Source of the DNA: Nakazawaea peltata
Lineage: Eukaryota; Ascomycota; Pichiomycetes; Alaninales; Pachysolenaceae
Assembly: GCA_001599355.1 (NCBI GenBank)
Contig: BCGQ01000008.1
Coordinates: 496,001 to 560,000 of the forward strand
Direction of reading: 5' to 3'
DNA length: 64,000 bases
The notes beneath the pieces were generated by a model. That model worked only from the letters and a program-made list of their open reading frames with translations. It was not told the DNA's origin and searched no databases. How positions within the stretch are numbered: the stretch's first letter is position 1; the number at the start of each line of letters is the position of its first letter. Below, piece by piece: positions 10,334 to 21,276 of this stretch. Made by a program: the position numbers and the translations under genes.

Positions 10334-10963
10334 ATGGCAGCAATAGATTTGGAGAAGAGGTACTATTGGGGATACGGAGATTCATCTGACGGAACCCGTT
10401 GGGCTTTCTTTGCGTTATGTTTTGTAGCGATTGCAGCTGCTTTGTTCTTTACTTTAAGGGTCAATAAAAGGAGATTAAGAACAGGGTCTAAACCGATAAC
10501 TGGAACACTGTGGATGACCCCACCTTCATATTTTCAATCTCAACAGCAGTATAATGTTCCTTTGACTGAGAATGTTGTTCCACCTTACAGTGCTAACACG
10601 ATGCCTGACGATGCGGGATACTACGATAATAACGGTATATTCCACCCTAATCCAAATGCCCAGCCACAAAAGGCACCTGTGGTGAGTGATTATACTGGAA
10701 ATGCAGATGAAGGTACTTCATCTGGTGCTGGCACCAACGGAGAATCCTATCTGAGACCTAATGGACCTCCTACCGGAGCCCGCCCTCAACTGACCGGTGC
10801 TACTTTGAATACTAATCCAGACGTTGAGTACGGGTTTGACCACGATTTCCCAGGTTACTATGGTGGAAGCAGCAGTGGAAACAATCAACAGACTGAAGAA
10901 GATCCTGAATTATACAATTTCACAAGGCCAACTGGTCCTCCACCTGCTCGGACTAAAAATTAA
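10334..10963 (+). CDS. RCR1/RCR2: Rcr1/Rcr2-family single-pass membrane protein
   Basis: A 209-residue protein related to yeast Rcr1 (ER/vacuole, chitin deposition and Congo red resistance) and Rcr2 (endosome-vacuole traffic). One membrane segment (WAFFALCFVAIAAALFFTL, about residues 23-41) is followed by a basic stretch (RVNKRRLRTG). Next comes the hallmark GTLWMTPPSYFQSQQQYN, nearly the same as GTAWLTPPSYRQSQQQY of Rcr1. The cytosolic tail has VVPPYS, a PPxY-type motif known in this family to recruit the Rsp5 ubiquitin ligase through its WW domains, then YYDNNGIFHPN and Pro/Gly-rich sequence. The start at 10334 is the first ATG in frame. Rcr1 and Rcr2 are duplicates in S. cerevisiae; this single gene may represent both. 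The end lies 217 bp from a tRNA-His gene on the other strand. Confidence 0.85.
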   Translation: MAAIDLEKRYYWGYGDSSDGTRWAFFALCFVAIAAALFFTLRVNKRRLRTGSKPITGTLWMTPPSYFQSQQQYNVPLTENVVPPYSANTMPDDAGYYDNNGIFHPNPNAQPQKAPVVSDYTGNADEGTSSGAGTNGESYLRPNGPPTGARPQLTGATLNTNPDVEYGFDHDFPGYYGGSSSGNNQQTEEDPELYNFTRPTGPPPARTKN

Positions 10964-11146
10964 TTAGCTTACTAGTATTGTTATTATTATGTACCAAAAC
11001 TACGATTAAATGACTCTTAGAGACTTTGTTATTCACCATGTAGGATAAAGTGAAAAAAGTAGGTATTTGGCCTTCAATTGAGGTCACCAGCGGACCCTTA
11101 TTCATTTTAGATAATCGCCGTATTAAAAATAGAAGCATTCTTAAGC

Positions 11147-11154
11147 AAAAAAAA
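11147..11154 (-). terminator. RNA polymerase III terminator of tRNA-His copy 1
   Basis: A run of eight T on the minus strand, beginning after a 26-nt trailer. Confidence 0.8.
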
Positions 11155-11180
11155 GAATTTTTGCAATTGGGGTTCGATTC

Positions 11181-11252
11181 TGCCACTCCCATGAATCGAA
11201 CATGGGTCTCCTCGGCCACAACGAGGTGTACTGACCACTATACTAGAATGGC
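11181..11252 (-). tRNA. tRNA-His: tRNA-His (GTG anticodon), copy 1
   Basis: A 72-nt tRNA. The acceptor GCCATTC pairs with GAGTGGC, followed by discriminator A. The anticodon arm is CCTCG-TTGTGGC-CGAGG with anticodon GTG, and the T-arm holds GTTCGATTC. There is no intron. The G-1 of mature tRNA-His is added after transcription in yeasts. The sequence is identical to the copies at 53736 and 57749. The trailer begins GAATCGAACC. Confidence 0.97.
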
Positions 11253-14200
11253 TAGTTTGCGAAAGTTTTTCGCGCAGAGGAACCCATATACCAATTCAGG
11301 GAAAAAGGGCACCAGAAAAGAGGGTTAACCGCAGAGGTAAAGAGTTGGATAGGTCTTGAGAAGGTGACGAAGCAGGAGAGACAAGTTATACAAAGCCATA
11401 GGACCTTTAATGACTACGCTGTGTGTTCTGAAAATTGTGTCTGTGCCCTGAGCCCCCGATACCGGAGTTGTGCTTTTACAAAGGCTGATGGCCTATACTT
11501 AAGTGCGATGATCTACAACTGAAAGGGCATCCCTGTTGTTGTCATAGAAAGGTCATCAGAACAGATCTGTCCATGAGGACAGGGTCAAAGGACAAGGCTG
11601 CCCTATGCTGTGACCCTTCATCCGTCCTTTACTGCCCATATGGGCTCACTTGACCATGATTCTTGACCTTCTCGAGGAAAAAAGTGAGACATAGAAAGCT
11701 TTTACAAGGGCAATTTCATGTTAGATCTTCTCAGAGACTTCGTTTACCAGCTACTACATCAATAGCTTAAAACTTCTAGAAGACGTTGAATGTATGTATG
11801 TCTCACTTCAAGGTAACTATTTTATGATCGAGTCCCCCTAACAACCATCTGAGACACAAAAAAGAAACGAGAATTACTATGAAAAAAATCTAATAATAGA
11901 TGCGATCAATTCGAAAGGAGGCACAGAGATTTAGGCACAAGTGAAAAATTGATTCCATGATCTTGATCTGAGACATTAACGAGCTTCTAGAATGACTTCG
12001 AGGTCATCTGGTAACTAGGGTCTTGGAACACCACAGCTGTTTTTCTCAAGTGTCATCTCTCCACAGCCTTCTAGAAGCCTTCTCTGCAGATGAAAAATAT
12101 CTCAGGGTATAGATTGGGTCATGAAATTTCAAAATGACGAGTGGGCCCCATTTTTGTAAATTAGTAGGAGTTTTACGAAGAAGAAAAGTTAGAAACAAAC
12201 TATAATGGGTGGGTAACCTTTTAATTTTGTAGACGTGTGAACCAATTCACAAGTATCCCGTTCTTAATTGGCGTTCAGTCTAATCTCAAGAAGCAGGACA
12301 GATCAGTTATTAGCGTTTCCACTTTATATAAGTCTTTTTGCTTTGTGATCGTAAGGAAAATCTGTGTTGAATCTGACTCCTGCGGTAATTAACACCTCAG
12401 GCAGAGCAAGCAAGGAGAAATTTGTTTCTGTAAAATGGTTCTTAGATGTAAGTAAAATATTTATTTGCAAGTTTACAGAAGAGACATTGGGCGTGGGCAT
12501 AACCCCTCCTGTCTCCGCAAAGCAAAAAAAAAAGCCTGATTGAATGTAACCAAAAGTGAGTTTGCCCTCCTGCAAGGCTTGAAAAAGCCTCCTTTGTTCC
12601 AATTTTTTTTTAATCAATTATTTGGTTTCAAAAAGGCATTGTGCACGGGCAAAATTACAAAGGTTACAAAGGACAAGGTGCGGGAAATTTTTAGGACATA
12701 ATCGCCAAGCGCGCAACTGTAGCACTGGAGGATAGACCTACCCAATTTGATCATTGGTTGACATATAATACCCTAGAATTTCAACTCGTATATATTATAG
12801 TGTTCCATGGTTCACGGTCATGAGTACTAGGGACACAGCCGATCTCTTTTTTTACCTTCCTTGATCTCGATTAAATTTGCCCTGGCACTGGCGATCATAA
12901 GATCACTGACGGGTCTGAGGAACGATACGATCCATGCCCTATTCATGACCAGAGAAAAAATTAGGAAAATAGTAAACTAGTTTATTGTACGCCTTTCTAG
13001 AAGACGCCAATAGAAACCTCGCATAATTTTAAAATTTCTTTTGCCCTATCTCTAAAACCTGCCTTGCCTTCTCTGACAGCAACACGAGTGGTTACAAGTT
13101 GCAGTTCTAGAAATACCCAACACATATTCCCACACTACGCCTACCTAAATCAGACTCGAAAAAAAGCAGGGATGATGAATCGACCAAAGATATTTCAATT
13201 ACAAAAATACCATGAAAATAGAGTGATACCCACAGACATGAGACGGATGCTTACAGAGAGCACCTAAAGTCGTACAGCTGACCATATACCGGATGCCGGT
13301 ATGTTGCTTCATCGCTAACGCCTTTGACGTTGAATAGAATTTATCGGCAATCGTTGCATTTACGGTGTATATAATTCCCTAGACATTTAAACTTTTTGCT
13401 ATGCAAGCCCTTTGTTAGTTGTTTCCCGTTTTGACTGTATTCCAGAAGCATTTGCCTTCTTCTATTGCATGAAACCCTAAATTTGCCCTTTGCCCCTCGC
13501 CTTTTTCGGAATTCTCCGTGATTATTTAGGTATCTGTCGTCCGAAAATCACACATTTTTAATTTAGTAGTTTAACCACTACTCCACTTTACCTCCAAGGG
13601 ATACCATCTGCACTCATGGAGCAAAGACCTCAAACTCACAAGGTTTCATAACAAGAGATACTTGATCCTTGACAACGACTACTTGTATAGTATACGAACT
13701 CTCTCTCTCACCATCTTGAACAGAGTCAATATATGGACCGTGCCCTACAAGATATTCTATACATGTCCCAACAATTATCCCTATAAAATCACTATTTCTA
13801 TTTTTAAAAGTTTAGCCTCACATTTTACATAGGTAGGATCAGCAATTTGTGGCATGATCAAGTGGAATGAATAATGTTATCTATAACACCAACACACCCA
13901 AGGCTCCCTCTGTCTTCGCCTTATTATCTGATAGTGCCCGATTTTAAATGATACCCCCTTTCACAGAATTTACCCGCCTTAGGGGAAACAAAGACATTTA
14001 GCACAGATCGAATAGATGTTGATCCATAACTGAGGTTGGATTACTTAAACTCTCCTGAGTTCCATTACAGACACTATAATTGAATATGATGCATCCTAAT
14101 AACTTTAGCTCGTAACACTTCAAAGCTACAACAACAGTTGAAAATATCAGCACGAGATATATCATCCTCGATCCATTAGAATTTTATTCTCGACACAGGT

Positions 14201-15200
14201 TCTTTCTATTAAGTTTCGAAGCCGAGATTTCGAAAAGGGGAACAGATCGGCTATTAAGGTTGGAGAAAGGTAGAAGGAATCTTTAATGATAATAAAATTA
14301 CATGAATAAGGGGCGTCTTTTCTGTATCAACACAGCCCAGGCCCAGAAACAAGAAGTGTTCCTCATATTTGTCGGCAGATGTTACTACATACTACTAACA
14401 GACATCCGTCTCCACCTTAAATAATATTTTTGGGCACAATCGTAGCACTATGTAGCTTGAAAGGTTTTCAAAGAATGGGTGCATGAAAATAGACTGAGAG
14501 TAGAGCAAAATTCCCTTTTAACCCTTGGTGCATTAATTTTTAGGCATAATAAGAATATCCTATCTTATAGACTTTTGCCGATAATATTAGAGAGCAAGAG
14601 AGCAGTCTGGATGGGATCATAACGGTGATCCCTCCAGAGTCAAGATTCATCAGAGTTTGGTTAGATGATCTCAGTATGTCCACAGAATTCATAGAAGATT
14701 GAAATGATAACAGACGGAGAACATTTATTAGTCAGGAATTTAAACAATTGGGCTCTCTAACGCACGGTGCTCCTAAGCATATAATTACATAATCATACTG
14801 TATCCAACTAGGGGGGTTTGAAGTCAAAAAATTTTGGGTGTAATATTGAAAACGTAAGAACTAATTGTAATTTATTATCTAAGTAATTTTGGGGGGTAAA
14901 GACGCCAGCCGAAATCAGCGTTATGGAACAAATCCTTGTAAGTAACAAATTTTGGAGATGAATCGCTACAACGTAAATTTTTAAAAGGTTTCGAGGTTGA
15001 CTACTGTCTCTATCCATAGAAGAACCAAATTCAAAGGTAAAAAGTATAATATTAAATTGATGATGAGAACAACGAAGTATCTAGCTAGCTAGATGTAAAA
15101 AGTTGAGCTTGAAGTTAAATAGAAGTAAAAATCTAGTAATGTTTTCGAGATGCAATGGTGTAGAAGTAAACAGGATGAATACTGTAAAATATGACAGTAT
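11253..15200. other. Gene-poor region, left part (3.9 kb)
   Basis: I see no convincing gene. Short open frames (for example 12324-12617 and 13064-13267) have no recognisable product. Five TTCTAGAA palindromes lie at 11774, 11985, 12069, 12995 and 13105. TTTGCCC or its complement lies at 12561, 12647, 12876, 13040, 13482 and 13489. A moderately GC-rich, structured-looking part at about 11330-11700 could hold a non-coding RNA, but I recognise none. It is the 3' side of the Zn2Cys6 regulator. Confidence 0.5.
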
Positions 15201-16076
15201 TTAGTCCATTTTGTATTCAACCACTCCTCTCAAAATCTTAATGTGACCAAACTCGCTGTGGAACATTTCATCATGACCAAAACGATTATTCTTAGAACGG
15301 TTCTTGTGCTCTGTTCCTGGTGCTGGCCAGGTACAGTTCAATCCCAAACGGGCACACTCAACACATCTTGGTTTGGTTTCACAACATCTCTTCTTACGGT
15401 GTCTGCAAGTTAAACAACCTAAACGGGATCTCTTTGACTTTTGGTGAGAACCGTTTTCATTTCTTCCCTTGGAACCAGTAAAAGCAACAGAGTCATCAGA
15501 AGCAGAAGAGTCAGTCGACTGAACTCTAGAGTGGAAACGAGAAGGCATTGAAGCTGTGGAATTGGCCCTCGATGTTCTGAATGTAGTCTGTTCCTTTGCA
15601 GAAGAAGGCAAGCGCGAGTCCAATGGTGTTGGTTGAGGCATGACAAGTGGTTGCTGGTTCATTAAAGGAAGAGGGTGGTTGTGAGGGAGATGCAAGAAAG
15701 AAGAATTGACAGCCTTAGAAGCACCATTGGAGTCAACATCCAAACTGTATGGCAGAGGGATTGACAGTTGTTGAGAACGATGCGATGTAGCTGCCATAAC
15801 AGGGGAAGTCTCATCATAAGATCTGTTGACGAAGGAATAAAGCTGTTCGTTGTAACCAACAGCAGGGGTTGTAGCAGTGTTGTTTGAGAAAGATTGCCAA
15901 AGAGTACCAACAGGCAGTTGCAGAGGCTGAAGTTGCAGTGGCAGCTGTTGTGAATTAGGGGTGTTGACAGAAGAGCTGACGTCAATCATGTCTGAGTAGA
16001 ACTTTGGCAGTTGGTGATGATTGAGTTGTTGTTGATGCTGATCGTGGTTGTATCTCAAACCCTTGGAAGAGATCAT
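15201..16076 (-). CDS. Small transcription factor with C-terminal Zn2Cys6 cluster
   Basis: A 291-residue probable DNA-binding regulator. Residues 1-210 are low-complexity (His/Gln/Pro/Ser-rich, for example QHQQQLNHHQLP and QQLPLQLQPLQLP), typical of an activation or interaction region. The zinc cluster SRLGCLTCRHRKKRCC then follows, continuing CVECARLGLNC, at about residues 219-246. The six cysteines follow CX2CX6(7)C...CX2CX6C. A short C-terminal module ends FHSEFGHIKILRGVVEYKMD. A zinc cluster near the C-terminus in so short a protein is unusual; most fungal Zn2Cys6 factors have it at the N-terminus. Small yeast regulators of this style exist (Sut1/Sut2 came to mind), but I cannot assign an orthologue. 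It is alone in a region of nearly 9 kb, which suggests extended regulatory DNA. Confidence 0.85.
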   Translation of the reverse strand: MISSKGLRYNHDQHQQQLNHHQLPKFYSDMIDVSSSVNTPNSQQLPLQLQPLQLPVGTLWQSFSNNTATTPAVGYNEQLYSFVNRSYDETSPVMAATSHRSQQLSIPLPYSLDVDSNGASKAVNSSFLHLPHNHPLPLMNQQPLVMPQPTPLDSRLPSSAKEQTTFRTSRANSTASMPSRFHSRVQSTDSSASDDSVAFTGSKGRNENGSHQKSKRSRLGCLTCRHRKKRCCETKPRCVECARLGLNCTWPAPGTEHKNRSKNNRFGHDEMFHSEFGHIKILRGVVEYKMD

Positions 16077-19000
16077 CTTATATTATCAGAGTGTATGTGG
16101 TCAAGAATAGTAAAAGCACCGTACGGTAGGAAGGTGCGTTCACTATATGAAATAAAACTTGGCGGGGACAGTAAAAAGTACTAGTTGTTCTGTCTTATAT
16201 GTTTCTAATTTTATACAACTTGGAAGTGTAAATTAGATTTATACAAGATCAATGACATCAGAGAAGAAGGGTTCACAACGACTAGAAGTAGAAACGTAGA
16301 TATATTTATATGTTTTAGAGCTTCAGGAGTTGCTCTTTTCTTTTTTTTTGAAGTCTGACAAAAACTCAACCACCCTGATGGATATTTACCATCTTTAACA
16401 TGCTCGGCGGCATACAAGCAAGACGTGTAAAGATGGAAGACGGGAGGGAAGAGCTTCAATTTGTGACTTCTTAACAATATGCACATAGTGCATGTAAAAC
16501 ATAAATATTGAAAGATTTCATCAATTGCATGCATGGAATTATTCTTTGTGTATCATGGAAAAGTTTAAATAACTACCATATGTGCCCCTTGTAATAAAAT
16601 GTATTTTTGCCCCGTTTTAGGTTGGCGCAGTTGCCCTTTCTGCCTTTTGACATCAAACGGAGAATTTCTCCCTTGGGCAACTTACATGCGGGCAAAAGGG
16701 CAGGGGCATCTGAGGGGCAAATTTAAAGAAGATCGGACGGAGAAAGATCACGGTTCTGAAGATGAAGATGGGGGAGACGGTATTCAGCTTCGAAATATAC
16801 ATGCGATCAAAATAGAGTAACTGCTTTAAAGCAACCTTTACCGATATTTTTTAAGTTGAAAGTGGGGTTGTATAGTTTGCATAGTTTAGGTTATGAGATC
16901 AAGAGACAGCAATCATTCTCCAAACAACTGCCGACATGATTTCCGAGCAATCAGCCACCTAACTGTTACATTAGGGATGCCTTACAGTAAATCAGGGAAG
17001 TAGCGTCAACTGTGTATCTGAGGTCTCATAGGATTTTTACAAACGAGAATGCCTTGCTTTCACTAGGGCACTGAGAGTTCCGAAAAATAGGAAATGTTCT
17101 GAAATTGATTTAAAACTATAGCGCGCGAGGCCCGTTAAAGGGGTCAGGAGGAGCAAAGGTAATACGCCTCTGTCATCAAAACGGCAGATATTTCCGAGTC
17201 CGTTCTATCTGAGTTATTCCTGAAGCTCAAATTCCTAAACTTCGAGGGGTAGAACTAAGTTCGGAAATATTAAACTTCAAATACGTCATAGGACAAAAGA
17301 TAGGACAAAAGAGGGCTATTGAAAGAGAGGGTACTTTGCAACATGTGTTGAAAGACAGCGGGAGGGATAGGTGAAGCTAGGGGATTTAGTCGCTGAATAG
17401 ATTCAGTGGTATTACTCTGGAGTGGTCTTAGATATGACAGATATACCTTTTTTGTAAGTGTTTTCGAAATACGTAGGATGTTTCTCTTGTGATCAAGGTG
17501 TTTAACAAGCAATCACCTGCTCGCCGGGCTTGCGGTAATTGACACAAGTATATTCTTGTTTTTGGGGGTAGGAATTTGATAAGCAGCGTCAACTCGAATG
17601 AAAGCGGAGATTGAAGATTGAAAAGGCAAACCTAAACTGAATTCCATTGTACCTCATTTCATCTCCTCCATCTTTCTGTCAAACTTGAATAAACATCGAT
17701 CTTCTCTGCCACCTTATAATTGTTGCGATTAGTTGATCCTTTTGTTGTGACGTAATATTAAAAGGAAGAGGGCAAGATGGGTGTTCGGAAAATGTTTAAA
17801 TTCCGTCTGAGTCCTTTTTTTAGGGCATTTAACGCACACCTGGTGCACTTTCTGTGTGGACAGTCAAAATCATGACTGGCTTACATGCAGAGCCAAGCAA
17901 AAGTTATAGCTAAACAGCCGGCATAAGGGCGAAAGCTTTAGAAACCAGGGGCCCATAACGTAAGCGGCTTAAAGATAAGTACCGAGCAAAGCTATTTGGA
18001 CAAGGGAGCAAAGTATGTTGGGTAAATTATGTTTAGTTTATTGAGCATACAAGAGGAAGCAGAAGCAGAGGTATCACAAACAATCTACTCGATTTATTCC
18101 GGGAATGGCTGATTGATCAGATAGTTGCGACTCCTCCTAACTTCATACAAGAGCACTACATGATAAGGCCATATCCAATAAGGTTTGAAGAGGGACTAAC
18201 GCAAAGCGATAAGAGACAAATTTCCTAACCGAGCTAACTACAAAGATGACTTGAGTCATCTTTTTTTCTTCTTTTGCGTCATTCTTTGTTAAAGTCTTGG
18301 TTGTTCCCGCATCGAAGTGTGGTCTTTTATGCCTCATAATTCCGTTATTCCAACGTTTTGTACCACCATCGTCTCCTCCATCTTTGTCATTTTTATTTAC
18401 GATTATGCAGTTTATTCTTGCCCTATTTGTTAAACAATAGACTAATTTAAAGCCAGACACAAATTTGTGATGAGTGGCTCGATTATAGTTTGATTTTGTT
18501 TCTAGAAATCGACCAAGGATCAGAGGAAAACAATGCTGTATAAAATAATAGTAGACAAACCTTGTAGATAGTGCGATCTCCAGAGAGAGATAGAAAATTC
18601 AAGGAAGAAATGGTATAGTTTAGAAATTAATGAGTTTACTAGGGCACCGGAACCCGGAACAACTGACTGTACAAAGCAATAAATCAACACTCAGATAAAA
18701 TAGGCATTCTTACTTGTAGTCTCTGGACCTCACCCGTCAGTGACGTCCCTTTTCTTATCTGTGACTCCCTGTCATATGTTAGTTTTTTATTTGTTGACGC
18801 AAGCCTTCTTTTGGAGTTGAACCAAACTACATGAAAATTGCGACGGAATTTTGAAGACGGGGGCAGGTCTATTATGCACAACGGAAAATAAACGATAAGT
18901 GAGCAGAACTGACTTATCTGGAATTTAAGAAGCGGACCTATGGTTAACCCGGTGAACCACAGTTTCATAGTTGATGTTGTAACGCTTAAGGCGATAAGGC

Positions 19001-20098
19001 AAAACGTGCAAATGACGATATAAACTGGGATAAGACACAGTTTTGACTTGGGAAGAGGAGGTCAGAGCCGTGCATGGAGACGACAGAGAACAATAAGTCG
19101 GTAGCACTCACAACAAATGTTAAGACTCGTTGGGTCAAGGATTGCGTCAAATGAGAGTGCTCCCCCACCATATAATCCGCACCCTAATTTTAATCATAAA
19201 AGTTAAATTACATTTAAGCGAAAGTGACGAAGGTAAGAATAAGGGGCAAGAATTATGCGCGCCTGCTATTAAACTTTTTGCTCAACAAGAAGCGAACAAA
19301 ACAACAGGCAGGGCAGATATAAAGTAGGATGGACTATTAGCAAAAGCGGAAGATGATATGGTCAGGATGAGGGACCCCGGGAAAGATAAAGACTATACGA
19401 TGGAGGAGCTTGGGAGAGTGTAAAAAGACAATATACATACGGATTCTATTTTAATACGTCAAACTTAGAAGATAGATACGATGACCCGGGGCAAAATAGA
19501 CACTCGGGTCCACGTGCAAATAACGGGAGCGGAGAAGCCAAACGATAAGGGTCTAGTCGAATTCAAAATATGTCGTCAGACAAACACTCACCAGCCGACC
19601 AAACCAAGGCGGTGTAGATAACTTAAAATACCATGTCGTCTACAATGGAATTACTAATAAATCCGGAACAACCATATGTCAATTTTTAATTGCTACAATA
19701 GGTTGCTTGGAATCTCAGAGGGACAAGACTGTGATTATTGTGATACTTGAGACTCCTAAGGTCTAGACTGTGTTTGCGAAACCTCTTTCCACTGCTACCC
19801 TACGTTTCGTACACAATTCATCAAATCATCTCTTCTCAATTCTTGCTTCTTGTTCACTTCCTATTTATTTTGCTTCCTCTATTAAGGGGTCCAGCAGACA
19901 ATAGATTGAACCGTTGATCGTCGGTGCTTCCAGAAGACGTGCCCTTTCTTGAAGTTGGCCCGCACTATTGAGCAAATTACAAATATGCCCACCGCCACTT
20001 TCCTCATCAGGCAGTGAAAATTTTTTTTCCTCACAGTACTAAGAAGGGCCATAGTTAAGGCTGTTGAAGAGTAAGGAAGGAGTAGTTGTTCGTTAAAA
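16077..20098. other. Gene-poor region, right part (4.0 kb), shared upstream of the Zn2Cys6 gene and MAP1
   Basis: Upstream DNA of two divergent genes, with no convincing coding region. Open frames such as 18143-18460 and 16211-16534 lack recognisable domains. Recurrent words are TTTGCCC/GGGCAAA at 16606, 16690, 16715 and 19489, and CGATAAG at 18207, 18893, 18992 and 19543. There is also a CACGTG (Cbf1-type) at 19511-19516 and one more TTCTAGAA at 18499. The length is far above other intergenic gaps in this window (mostly 150-770 bp). Confidence 0.5.
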
Positions 20099-21238
20099 AT
20101 GGCTCCAAAAGTTGACACCACAGTATACTGTTGCGCTCCAGATTGTGGGAAGGCTACAGAATCCAGCTTAAAATGTCCAGTATGCTTGAAACAAGGCTTG
20201 ACTTCGGTCTTCTGTAACCAGCTCTGCTTCCGTAGATCTTGGGGGATCCACAAACTGATCCATAAGAAGGAAGGTCAAGCTGACGGAGAGACTTACGACC
20301 CATTCACTGATTTTAGTTATACCGGAACTATTAGACCTCTGTATCCTTTGACTCCTCGCCGAGAAGTCCCAGCTCGTATCCTGGTGCCTGATTACGCCCG
20401 TACAGGAGAGCCTATCAGTGAGATCAAGAATGATCGTAACGCCAAAATCAAGGTGAACACTGCCGAAGAGATCGCTCAAATCCGTAAAGTAGCAGCTTTA
20501 GGACGTGAAGTCTTAGATGCTGTTGCTCGTCATATCAAGCCAGGTGTCACCACTGACCGTTTAGACGAGATCTGTCATGAAGAAACCATCAAGAGAAACG
20601 CTTATCCTTCACCATTGAACTACTATAACTATCCAAAATCGTTCTGTACGTCTGTTAATGAGATTATTTGTCATGGTATCCCTGATGGACGTCCTTTAGA
20701 AGATGGTGATATCGTTAATTTGGACGTCAGTATTTACAAGAACGGATTCCATGCCGATTTAAACGAGACCTACTACGTCGGAGACAAACTGAAACTGGAT
20801 AAAGAAAGAGTCAATGTAGTGGAAACCGCCCGTGAATGCTTAGATAAGCTGATTGAACTGGTGAAACCAGGAACTCTCTTCCGTACTTTAGGTAACCATA
20901 TTGAAGAACATCTGGACAAGCATGGTTGTTCGGTCGTTAGAGCCTACGTTGGTCATGGTGTTGGTGAACTCTTTCACGATAAACCAAATATTCCACATTA
21001 TCTGAACAACAAGGCTATTGGAGTTGCCAAACCTGGTATGGTCTTCACTATTGAGCCTATGATTAATGGAGGAACTTGGAAGGATGTCACTTGGCCAGAT
21101 AAATGGACTTCCGCTACTCTGGATGGACGTACCTCTGCCCAATTCGAGCATATGATCTTAGTCACTGAAGATGGTCATGAAGTATTAACAAAAAGAAACA
21201 AAAAGTCCCCAGGTGGAGCTATTAAGAGATTAGAATAA
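20099..21238 (+). CDS. MAP1: Methionine aminopeptidase 1
   Basis: Removes the initiator methionine from nascent proteins at the ribosome. It is 379 residues (S. cerevisiae Map1 has 387). The N-terminal zinc-finger part, about residues 9-58, has CCAPDCGKATESSLKCPVC and FCNQLCFRRSWGIHKLIHKK, the ribosome-association fingers of eukaryotic type-1 enzymes. The peptidase domain carries the metal ligands: two Asp in NLDVSIYKNGFHADLNETYY, His in GHGVGELFHDKPNIPHY, Glu in TIEPMING and Glu in QFEHMILVTEDG. The ATG at 20099 gives the complete finger region. It is followed 38 bp later by the convergent ADE1 stop. In S. cerevisiae MAP1 (YLR244C) neighbours CDD1 (YLR245C), which lies 4.4 kb away here. Confidence 0.97.
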   Translation: MAPKVDTTVYCCAPDCGKATESSLKCPVCLKQGLTSVFCNQLCFRRSWGIHKLIHKKEGQADGETYDPFTDFSYTGTIRPLYPLTPRREVPARILVPDYARTGEPISEIKNDRNAKIKVNTAEEIAQIRKVAALGREVLDAVARHIKPGVTTDRLDEICHEETIKRNAYPSPLNYYNYPKSFCTSVNEIICHGIPDGRPLEDGDIVNLDVSIYKNGFHADLNETYYVGDKLKLDKERVNVVETARECLDKLIELVKPGTLFRTLGNHIEEHLDKHGCSVVRAYVGHGVGELFHDKPNIPHYLNNKAIGVAKPGMVFTIEPMINGGTWKDVTWPDKWTSATLDGRTSAQFEHMILVTEDGHEVLTKRNKKSPGGAIKRLE

Positions 21239-21276
21239 GTAAAAGCAAATATGTATTAATTAATAAAAAAGGATCT

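Noticed and set aside
12324-12617. A 97-codon minus-strand frame in the desert
   Set aside because: It shows no domain, membrane segment or family motif; the length is within chance for this much non-coding DNA.
13560-13625. A tRNA-like D-arm word (reverse strand TAGTGGTTAAACTA)
   Set aside because: There is no matching T-arm, anticodon arm or acceptor stem at the required distances.
18143-18460. A 105-codon minus-strand frame in the desert
   Set aside because: Mixed composition with no recognisable motif; probably chance.
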